6,690 nucleotides of DNA from Nitrospira sp. GTDB taxonomy: Bacteria > Nitrospirota > Nitrospiria > Nitrospirales > Nitrospiraceae. The notes under the pieces are model-generated. The model saw only the letters and a program-made list of their open reading frames with translations. It made no database searches and was not told the DNA's origin. Positions 1 through 5,760 of the stretch are shown here, piece after piece. The stretch lies in NCBI GenBank assembly GCA_012032965.1, contig JAAUPT010000100.1, forward strand, positions 1 to 6,690, given 5' to 3'. Numbering within the stretch: position 1 is the first letter of the stretch; each line of letters opens with the position of its first letter. The translations under genes were made by a program, and so were the position numbers.

Positions 1-358
1 GCACGCCGGGCATCCGATTTTGCTTCATCACCTTCTGCATCATCTTGGTGCCTAGTCCACCGAAGTGGAAGCGGGACAACGGGAGAGTGTCGGCACCCCC
101 TTTGTTGAGTAGGCCAAACATCCGGCGGAGCCAATCCTTCGCCGAACTTGCGGCCCCTCTCCTACGGATGGCGTTCAGTCCCCAAAAGGTAAAAAACACT
201 GTCACACGCATGCCCATGGCGGCAGCGCCCGTGGCGATGATAAACGCCGCCATCGCGCGATCCAGGTCACCGCTCAGCAACACAATCGTCACTCGTTCAG
301 GTTTTGACTCTTGCAGCTGTGCTAATGTCGTAGTCGGTTCTATTTGCGTCGCAATCAT
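1..358 (-). CDS. DsrE/DsrF-family sulfur-relay-like protein (3' part outside the window)
   Basis: The first 119 residues are visible; the gene runs off the left edge. The protein starts MIATQIEPTTTLAQL. A beta strand follows (ERVTIVLLSGDLDRAMAAF, about residues 26-44), then a helix-strand segment ending in FFTFWGLNAIRR (about 64-75). That FFTFWGLN block is typical of the cytoplasmic DsrE2-like branch of the DsrE/DsrF/TusD fold. Family members of this kind are about 150-170 residues and are linked to sulfur-atom transfer or persulfide handling, often beside TusA or rhodanese genes. The C-terminal part, where a functional cysteine would be expected, lies outside the window, so activity cannot be judged. 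The ATG is preceded by GAGGT with suitable spacing (GAGG, 7 bases, ATG). The segment GLLNKGGADTLPLSRFHFGGLGTK is the usual loop before the last strand. The gene is divergent from the oxygenase at 553. Family assignment is by recall of motifs; the substrate is unknown. Confidence 0.85.
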   Translation of the reverse strand, partial: MIATQIEPTTTLAQLQESKPERVTIVLLSGDLDRAMAAFIIATGAAAMGMRVTVFFTFWGLNAIRRRGAASSAKDWLRRMFGLLNKGGADTLPLSRFHFGGLGTKMMQKVMKQNRMPGV

Positions 359-411
359 CGTCTTACCTCATCACACATGACACCCACACTTCGAAGCTAC
401 CGTATGGAAAT

Positions 412-441
412 AGAATAGTATGTGGTCCTTTAGGGTGTCAA
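412..441 (-). promoter_or_regulatory. Possible sigma70 promoter for the DsrE-family gene
   Basis: Read on the minus strand, a perfect TTGACA (436-441) is followed after 18 bases by TATTCT (412-417), a four-of-six match to TATAAT. An alternative -10, TACTAT (415-420), gives a short 15-base spacer. The resulting leader would be about 50 bases before the ATG at 358. The -35 is ideal but the -10 is weak, so this is a plausible rather than firm call. Confidence 0.4.
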
Positions 442-476
442 GGAACCGGACAACCACGTGTACTACGGCACATTGC

Positions 477-505
477 TTGACCTAGCCCTATACCCCAGTT
501 ATAGT
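477..505 (+). promoter_or_regulatory. Sigma70-like promoter for the Rieske oxygenase gene
   Basis: TTGACC at 477-482 (five of six to TTGACA) and TATAGT at 500-505 (five of six to TATAAT) are separated by exactly 17 bases, the optimal spacing. Transcription would start near 512, giving a leader of about 41 bases. It points away from the candidate minus-strand promoter at 412-441, and the two -35 boxes are about 35 bases apart. A shared regulator could act on both. The six-base palindrome CACGTG at 455-460 lies between them. Confidence 0.6.
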
Positions 506-552
506 CCAATTCCATTGTTGGATACCCCTCTTACGAGTTCCCTGCCTAACAA

Positions 553-1644
553 ATGATTCAACACCCATCACCGGCATCACCCGAAGTCGTCGCATCTAGG
601 AGTGCTCCACTTTTTGGGTTTTGGTACCCGGCCATACCAAGCCATACCTTGCGTTCCGGGACAATGAAGGGGCTTCAGATGTTGGGGTTACCGATCGTGT
701 TGTGCCGTGATCGGGCAGGGAATCTGGCGGCCATGCGTGACATCTGTCCGCATCGAGGCATGCCGTTATCGTTCGGTCGATTCCACGGCGATCGAGTGGA
801 ATGTCCGTATCATGGATGGCAGTTTGATACGAAGGGGCGTTGTCAACGCATTCCCGCTCTACCAGATGAGCCCATTCTAAAGACCGACAAAATCGGCGTC
901 GCTTCTTATCCAGCCGAGGAAACCGATGGCATGATTTGGGTATATCTCGCGGATGAACGGGGGAACATCAATCCGTTGCCACCGGCTCCGCGCATGCCAC
1001 TCCCGTCTGAACCTAAGCAATCGTTCCACATTTCGTTGATCTACACCTGTACGGCCGACGATGGCATCATCGGTCTGATCGACCCAGTCCATGGTCCCTA
1101 CGTCCATTCCTGGTGGCGTAGCGATGCGCAAATGCACGAGAAGACGAAAATCTTCGAGCCAATCCAGAACGGTTTTCGGATGACCGCTCACCGTCCGGCG
1201 AAGAACAGCGGCCCGTTTCATTGGATGGAGCGCATCTACGGGGGGCCCTTAACCACAACCATCGATTTCTTGTTGCCGAATCAACGGGTGGAGCTGATGC
1301 AATGTGGAACGGCATGGCTAGCCAACCGATTGATGGCCACGCCTGTGTCGGAGATGGAATGTCGTATCGATTTTTCCGCCTATTGGCGCGGTCTGCATTG
1401 GCTGCCGTTTGGGAATCTCATCTTCCGGACACTAACCAAAATGTTTCTGGGGCAGGACGAACGAGCGATGAAGCACCTTGCGGTGGGGTTGCGTCACAAG
1501 CCCTCGTCGATGTTTCTTGGCGATGCCGACATGCCGGCCAAATGGTACTACAAACTCAAGGCAGCCCATCTTGAGTCGGTTCAGACCGGACGACCTTTTG
1601 AGCATCCGCTCAAAGAACAAGTGACGCTTCGGTGGCGTAGCTGA
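553..1644 (+). CDS. Rieske (2Fe-2S) non-haem iron oxygenase, alpha-subunit type
   Basis: A 363-residue cytoplasmic oxygenase. The Rieske domain spans about residues 22-132. Its cluster ligands are visible as C65-P-H67 and C84-P-Y-H87, giving the spacing C-X-H-X16-C-X2-H. The catalytic domain has D177-P-V-H180-G-P-Y-V-H185, which matches the D-X2-H-X4-H facial triad and bridging region of ring-hydroxylating oxygenases. D302 in GQDERAM is the likely third iron ligand (inferred from its place in the family). The style is closest to single-component-type oxygenases such as vanillate O-demethylase VanA or the PaO/chlorophyllide oxygenase group. These enzymes hydroxylate or demethylate using O2 and electrons from a separate reductase. 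No reductase or ferredoxin gene is in the window, and the substrate cannot be read from sequence. The start is fixed: an in-frame TAA sits at 547-549 and no other start precedes the Rieske domain. No convincing Shine-Dalgarno precedes this ATG. It ends 33 bases from the convergent antiporter gene. Confidence 0.92.
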   Translation: MIQHPSPASPEVVASRSAPLFGFWYPAIPSHTLRSGTMKGLQMLGLPIVLCRDRAGNLAAMRDICPHRGMPLSFGRFHGDRVECPYHGWQFDTKGRCQRIPALPDEPILKTDKIGVASYPAEETDGMIWVYLADERGNINPLPPAPRMPLPSEPKQSFHISLIYTCTADDGIIGLIDPVHGPYVHSWWRSDAQMHEKTKIFEPIQNGFRMTAHRPAKNSGPFHWMERIYGGPLTTTIDFLLPNQRVELMQCGTAWLANRLMATPVSEMECRIDFSAYWRGLHWLPFGNLIFRTLTKMFLGQDERAMKHLAVGLRHKPSSMFLGDADMPAKWYYKLKAAHLESVQTGRPFEHPLKEQVTLRWRS

Positions 1645-1677
1645 ACCAGACATTCAGGAAAACTCAGCACGTCCTCG

Positions 1678-3684
1678 CTAATTCTTCGGTTCATCGGCAA
1701 GGATAAACCCCATTGCTCGCTGAATCTCATCGCGTGATCCAAGCAAGACGACGATATCACCCACAAGGAGTTTGGTTTTTTCCGATGGATTGGATTCCGT
1801 CACACCGCCTCTGGTCAAGGCAATAATGGATGCACCGGTCTTTGGGCGCAGCGCGAGTTGGAGGAGCGTCTTGCCGACGGCCGGGGAATGTTCTTCAATC
1901 CTACACGTTTCGACTTCCACGTCAGCCAGGGTGCCACCGCGAAGGTGGTGCGCCAGTTCGGGGAGCTCGCTTCGGCGGAGAAGTGCGTACCCCTCCCGCC
2001 GCACCTGCTCAGCCTTCCGCATGACGAAGTCCTGCGGCATGTTGTAGGTGCGTAATACAAGCGCGAAGATCTCGATCGATGTCTCAAATTCTTCAGGCAC
2101 CACGTCGTCGGCTCCCAGCTGGTGGAGTTCTTCCAGCTCCCGCAAGTAGCGGGTTCGCACGACGATATGGATCTTGGGGCTCAGGCTTCGGGCGACCTGT
2201 ACCGCCCGACGAGCCATGAAGGGGTCGGAGATCGCGACGACTAGAACCCGTGCCTCTTCAATCTTCACGTGCCTCAAAACATTCGGGTTGGTGGCATCGC
2301 CATAGTAGAGTGGAAGGCCGTGCGCAGCCTCTCGGCGCACGGTATCGCCATCTAAATCTAACGCGATATAGGGGACTTCTGTCTCTCCCAAAACCCGAGC
2401 CAGATTGCGCCCGTTCAACCCATACCCCACGATAATCACATGGTCCTTGATCCGGAGATGCCGTCCTTCTGTTTCCAGCACATGGGCCGTCGTTTGTCCA
2501 GGAAACCAATGGAGGAGTCGTTGCACGGCTTCGACTCGACGACCGAGGTGCGGCGACAGCTGCATGAGGAACGGCGTGATGATCATCGAGCACACCGAGA
2601 CGGCCAGAAAGATCTGGTAGGGCGCTCCGGACAGGAGGTTGTTATCTTGACCCACTTGAGCCAGGATAAAACTGAATTCACCTACCTGTGCCAGGGCGAT
2701 GCCAGTCATGACGGCAGAGCGAGGGGGTAAGGATGCGGCCAACACAGCTACAGTTCCGGCGACGAACTTTACGAGAAGGACGAGAATCAAGAGACCGACT
2801 ACCACAATGGGGTATTCCAGCAAGATGCGCCAATCCATCAGGATGCCGATTGAGACGAAGAAGAGGCTATTGAAACTATCCCGAAAGGGCAACACTTCGG
2901 CGATCGCTTGGTGGCTGTACTCGGACTCGGAAATCACGAGCCCGGCGATGAAGGCGCCTAAGGCCAGAGAAAGCCCTCCGAGTGATGTGAGCCAGGCAAT
3001 GCCGAGGCACAAGACGATGACCGTCAAGAGGAAGAGCTCGCGGCTTCTGCTGCGAACGATATGCTCTAGGAGCTTCGGAACAGCGAACCATGCGCCTGCG
3101 ACAATGCAACCAACGACTAGGATGGACTTGCCCAACGTGAGCAACACGGAGCCCAGGGCGCCCTCGCTGGGGCTAGCGAGGATAGGCGTGAGCAAGATCA
3201 TGGGGACAACGGCCAAATCTTGAAACACCAGAATGCCGATGGTGGCCGTCCATGAGGCGATCGCTGTCTCGCTAGCTGCCAAGGCTTTGAGCACAATGGC
3301 GGTGCTGCTGAGCGAGAGCAGAAACCCCCAGAAGATCGCTTGTGGCACCGGCAAACCGGCCAACAACCCACCGATCAAAGCAATGGCGATGACGCCTCCG
3401 ACTTGGATGGGAGCGGCGATGAGGAGTAACCGGCGCAGCGAGGCCAGGTGTTTCAGTGAGAACTCGATGCCGATAGTGAAGAGTAGTAAGACGATCCCAA
3501 TTTCCGCGAGGACTTGCACGGTCTCAATATCGGAAATGAGGTTGAGCCCATGGGGACCGATCAATGCTCCGGCAACAAGGAATCCAGCAATTGAAGGCAG
3601 CCGAAATTGGTGAAAGACAAACACGACGGCGATAGACACCGTGTAAATAAAGAGTAAATTTCCCAGGACGCCATAGTCGGTCAT
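1678..3684 (-). CDS. CPA2 family monovalent cation:proton antiporter with TrkA-N and TrkA-C domains
   Basis: A 668-residue inner-membrane protein. Residues about 5-375 form the Na+/H+ exchanger domain with roughly 12-13 hydrophobic segments. Landmarks are GALIGPHGL (39-47), LLLFTIGIEFSLKHL (66-80), LSLSSTAIVLK (124-133), VFQDLAVVP (153-161, with the family's Q155-D156 pair), LGAFIAGLVISESEYSH (242-258) and AQVGEFSFIL (332-341). A cytoplasmic TrkA-N/RCK domain follows (about 414-530), with the nucleotide-binding motif G420-Y-G422-L-N-G425 and acidic D443/D445 at the end of the second strand, favouring NAD(H). A TrkA-C domain (about 583-660) ends the protein. It resembles YbaL/RosB/KefB-like antiporters. 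The KefC-type HALESDIEP glutathione-control loop is not present at the equivalent place (EYSHQAIAEVLPF), and no KefF/KefG-like partner is seen. A role in K+ or Na+ efflux and pH control is likely; the ion is not certain. The ribosome site before ATG 3684 is weak (GGGTGGGA, about 15 bases away). Confidence 0.93.
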   Translation of the reverse strand: MTDYGVLGNLLFIYTVSIAVVFVFHQFRLPSIAGFLVAGALIGPHGLNLISDIETVQVLAEIGIVLLLFTIGIEFSLKHLASLRRLLLIAAPIQVGGVIAIALIGGLLAGLPVPQAIFWGFLLSLSSTAIVLKALAASETAIASWTATIGILVFQDLAVVPMILLTPILASPSEGALGSVLLTLGKSILVVGCIVAGAWFAVPKLLEHIVRSRSRELFLLTVIVLCLGIAWLTSLGGLSLALGAFIAGLVISESEYSHQAIAEVLPFRDSFNSLFFVSIGILMDWRILLEYPIVVVGLLILVLLVKFVAGTVAVLAASLPPRSAVMTGIALAQVGEFSFILAQVGQDNNLLSGAPYQIFLAVSVCSMIITPFLMQLSPHLGRRVEAVQRLLHWFPGQTTAHVLETEGRHLRIKDHVIIVGYGLNGRNLARVLGETEVPYIALDLDGDTVRREAAHGLPLYYGDATNPNVLRHVKIEEARVLVVAISDPFMARRAVQVARSLSPKIHIVVRTRYLRELEELHQLGADDVVPEEFETSIEIFALVLRTYNMPQDFVMRKAEQVRREGYALLRRSELPELAHHLRGGTLADVEVETCRIEEHSPAVGKTLLQLALRPKTGASIIALTRGGVTESNPSEKTKLLVGDIVVLLGSRDEIQRAMGFILADEPKN

Positions 3685-3961
3685 ATAGTTTGTCTATCCC
3701 ACCCCTTGTGCCTGAACAATCCTGCCATTGGTTGCTCTGCGGAATTGTTGCTCAATCCACAGTATTTTCACGATCGACCGGCTACCGCGGATAGTGATCC
3801 GCAGGATACCTGAGCTCTCCATGCGGGACAAGGCAAAGCTATATATATCGAGGTGAAATGTGTGTGAAGGAAGCGATCTCCTCCTGCCGTAACTCTGTTT
3901 GTTTGGCGAGGAAAACAGGGCCTGTGACGCGAGAACGCAACAAACGACGCCGATCGTATCT

Positions 3962-3991
3962 TTGTGGGAGCGGTTCGCTCGAAACCGCTCC
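3962..3991 (+). repeat. REP-like hairpin (solitary copy)
   Basis: GGAGCGGTT (3967-3975) and AACCGCTCC (3983-3991) are perfect nine-base inverted arms around a seven-base loop, CGCTCGA. The preceding TTGTGG gives a head of the form GTGGGAGCGG. This closely resembles the start of Pseudomonas-type REP/REPIN elements (GTGGGAGCGGGCTTGCTCGC and similar), as recalled from the literature. No second inverted copy or RAYT transposase gene is in the window. It lies in non-coding DNA, where REP elements normally sit. The hairpin is certain; membership in a dispersed repeat family is an inference. Confidence 0.5.
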
Positions 3992-4070
3992 AGCTCAGAC
4001 TTCCCCCTCCAAAGGGGCATAGACGAAAAAAGAGGGTATTGCGTAGGGTGTGAGCACCACGGGCTGGGCC

Positions 4071-4093
4071 ATCACGGTTTTTTGCTCCGTGAT
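4071..4093 (+). promoter_or_regulatory. Hairpin in the leader immediately before the ribosome site
   Basis: ATCACGG (4071-4077) and CCGTGAT (4087-4093) form a seven-base perfect stem around a T-rich nine-base loop. It ends two bases before the strong ribosome site GGAGGT (4096-4101) of the secreted-protein gene. Such a placement could influence translation or mRNA stability. It is not a standard intrinsic terminator, because the T-run is in the loop rather than after the stem. No known riboswitch consensus was recognised here. Confidence 0.4.
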
Positions 4094-4106
4094 CTGGAGG
4101 TGCCAC

Positions 4107-4670
4107 ATGCGATTGATCCAAACTTTTTATCTTTCCGCAGCGATCCTCGCGGTTGCCTCCGCAGCCTCGGCCTTCGATGACTCGTCATCCGAAAGCGCGA
4201 CGACCTGGGAATGTCACCAAGCAGACGGCACCCACCTATTTACAAACAAAGAGAAAGAAGGTTGTTCTGTCTTGGCACTCAAGCCGATATCTGTCGTGCC
4301 TGATTTGGAGAATATGCCAACGGCTCCTCGCTCCATCACCGCCAGCACACCCCACTATCAGGCATCCCCCTATCAGGACCGTACCGCTGGGGTGGGAGGG
4401 AATACTGTGCCGGATTGGGCGCGTGACTGGTATGCCGGTATTGCGCCATCCGGCTCCGTTCAGCAGGAAGCTTGCTCACTCTACTCAGAATGGATGCATC
4501 TTGTGCAGAAGACCCGCGGAGGCTTTTACTTCGGCTCTGATCCGTCCTATGGGGGAGACATTACCGGGCGCAACCAACGCTGGCCAAGCTACTCATTTTA
4601 CGATAATGCTCACTTTGTTGCCCTGTCGAGGCTCTTTGGTACCGGATTTGTGCCGGTAGGGTGCTTCTAA
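4107..4670 (+). CDS. Secreted protein of unknown function with DUF4124-like N-terminal segment
   Basis: A 187-residue protein. The ATG at 4107 is chosen over an in-frame ATG at 4050 because GGAGGT ends five bases before it and the protein then starts with a classical signal peptide. The peptide has a positive start (MRLIQ), a hydrophobic core (TFYLSAAILAVA) and a likely cleavage after SAASA (A22/F23). The mature part begins with WECHQADGTHLFTNKEKEGC (residues 34-53). This faintly resembles the DUF4124 pattern of an aromatic residue, a polar turn with DG, then FTN. A proline/serine-rich linker (about 60-105) follows. The C-terminal domain contains PDWARDWYAG, a conserved-looking SEWM helix and a Tyr/Gly-rich stretch (GGFYFGSDPSYGGD). 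Four cysteines (36, 53, 123, 186) could make two disulfides in the periplasm. It is probably exported by Sec. No enzyme motif is seen. It converges on the epimerase gene with only 20 bases between stop codons. Confidence 0.8.
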   Translation: MRLIQTFYLSAAILAVASAASAFDDSSSESATTWECHQADGTHLFTNKEKEGCSVLALKPISVVPDLENMPTAPRSITASTPHYQASPYQDRTAGVGGNTVPDWARDWYAGIAPSGSVQQEACSLYSEWMHLVQKTRGGFYFGSDPSYGGDITGRNQRWPSYSFYDNAHFVALSRLFGTGFVPVGCF

Positions 4671-4690
4671 CGAGACGCGGCCAAGAATCC

Positions 4691-5728
4691 TCATATTCTA
4701 TAGAACTCGCGATACCACTTTACAAAGCGAGGAATGCCTACCTCAATTGGTGTGGTCGGCTTAAACCCCACGTCATTGGTGAGATCGTCGATGTCTGCGT
4801 AGGTGGCTGGAACGTCGCCTGGTTGCATCGGCATGAGTTTCTTCTCTGCTTTTTTCCCCAGTGCGTTCTCCAGGATTTCGATGAAGTGCAGCAGTTCAAC
4901 CGGCTGATGGTTGCCGATATTATAGATTCTCGCCGGAGCCGAACTGGTTCCTGGATCTGGTTTCTCCCCTGACCAGGAGGGATTAGCTGTCGCTGGATGA
5001 TCGAGTGTCCGAATGACACCATCAACGATGTCGTCCACGTAGGTAAAATCTCGTTTCATCTTTCCTTCGTTGAAAACTTCGATGGGTTTGCCTTCCAGGA
5101 TGGCCTTCGTAAAGATGAACAGGGCCATATCAGGTCTGCCCCAAGGCCCATAGACGGTAAAAACCGAAGGCCTGTGCAGGGCAGCCGATACAAATTCGCA
5201 TAACAGTGCGCCATCAGTTCGTTGGCCTTCTTGCTGGCAGCATAGAGCGAGATCGGATGATCGACATTGTCATGAATGGAAAACGGCATGTGGGTGTTGC
5301 CGCCGTAAACGGAGCTGGAGGACGCATAGACGAGGTGTTCGACCTCGCCGTGTCGGCAGCCTTCCAGAATATTCATGAACCCTTCAATGTTGCTCTCGGT
5401 ATAGGCGTGAGGGTTCACGAGGGAATAGCGCACACCGGCTTGAGCTGCGAGATGGACGACGCGCCGTATCGTTTTGCCGGCGAAGAGGTCACGCATGCCT
5501 TGTCGGTTGGCGAGATCGAGCTTCACGAAGCTGAATCCCTGACGCGGTTTCAGTTGCGCGAGGCGAGCGTCTTTTTAATCGGACATCGTAGTAGTCATTG
5601 AGGTTATCGAGGCCGACAACTTGTTCGCCTCGGTCCAGCAGGCGATTGGCCACGTGGAATCCGATGAACCCCGCGGCGCCTGTGACAAGAGTGGTTGACG
5701 GTTGCTTGCTCATGCCTGGTTCTTCCAC
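4691..5728 (-). pseudogene. NAD-dependent UDP-glucuronate 4-epimerase-like gene, interrupted by two frameshifts
   Basis: Three overlapping reading frames together spell one short-chain dehydrogenase/reductase-fold epimerase. Frame 1 (to about 5577) gives [14 protein letters not shown] with the NAD motif G12-A-A-G15-F-I-G18 and [16 protein letters not shown]. Frame 2 (about 5571 to 5164) gives [24 protein letters not shown], the SSSSVYG serine block (near S133) and catalytic Y157-A-A-S-K161. Frame 3 (from about 5158) gives [29 protein letters not shown] and [12 protein letters not shown]. Block order and wording match bacterial UDP-glucuronate 4-epimerases (UDP-GlcA to UDP-GalA for capsule or LPS). 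Joining the frames yields 340 residues from ATG 5713, a normal family length. The breaks are an extra base at T5 5572-5576 and a missing base at A5 5159-5163 (plus-strand coordinates), both homopolymers. The start may be GTG 5728 (AGGAG, nine bases upstream) or ATG 5713 (GGAAG, eight bases upstream). It follows the MBL gene by 32 bases, probably in one operon. Confidence 0.88.
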
Positions 5729-5760
5729 GAAAGGGAACTCCTATTGTCGCTTTTCCGACT

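Larger units (their letters stand above)
3685..4106. other. 422-base intergenic region rich in short inverted repeats
   Basis: This gap separates the divergently read antiporter and secreted-protein genes. No convincing gene is seen. Reading frames of 108-117 codons on the minus strand have low-complexity, family-less translations and no good ribosome site. It holds five small inverted repeats: GCGGAT/ATCCGC (3787-3802), CTGTTT/AAACAG (3895-3918), the nine-base REP-like stem (3967-3991), CCCCT/AGGGG (4004-4017) and ATCACGG/CCGTGAT (4071-4093). None has a following T-run that would make it an intrinsic terminator. A weak minus-strand promoter candidate for the antiporter gene is TTGTCC, 17 bases, TATCCT (about 3803-3831). 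The region probably contains both promoters and may encode a structured leader. Confidence 0.6.

Noticed and set aside
45..380. Plus-strand 111-codon frame at the left edge
   Set aside because: It is the antisense of the DsrE-family gene, which has recognisable motifs and a ribosome site.
1640..1668. Possible terminator between the convergent oxygenase and antiporter genes (CTGAA/TTCAG and GCTGA/TCAGC repeats)
   Set aside because: Stems are only five bases, overlap each other, and no T-run follows on either strand.
2699..3223. Plus-strand 174-codon frame antisense to the antiporter
   Set aside because: It lies wholly within the membrane domain of a confident gene. Its Lys/Arg/Thr-rich translation is typical of the antisense of hydrophobic codons.
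3694..3822. Minus-strand 42-codon frame (MESSGILRITIRG...) ending nine bases before the antiporter start
   Set aside because: The position suits a leader peptide, but there is no clear ribosome site and no recognised peptide. Conservation in relatives would be needed to revive it.
3961..4101. Riboswitch (cyclic di-GMP or guanidine type) before the secreted-protein gene
   Set aside because: Hairpins are present, but I could not align conserved core bases of any known class. A covariance-model search would decide.
4640..4658. TACCGG/CCGGTA hairpin at the end of the secreted-protein gene
   Set aside because: Six-base stem inside the coding region with no following T-run in either direction; likely chance.
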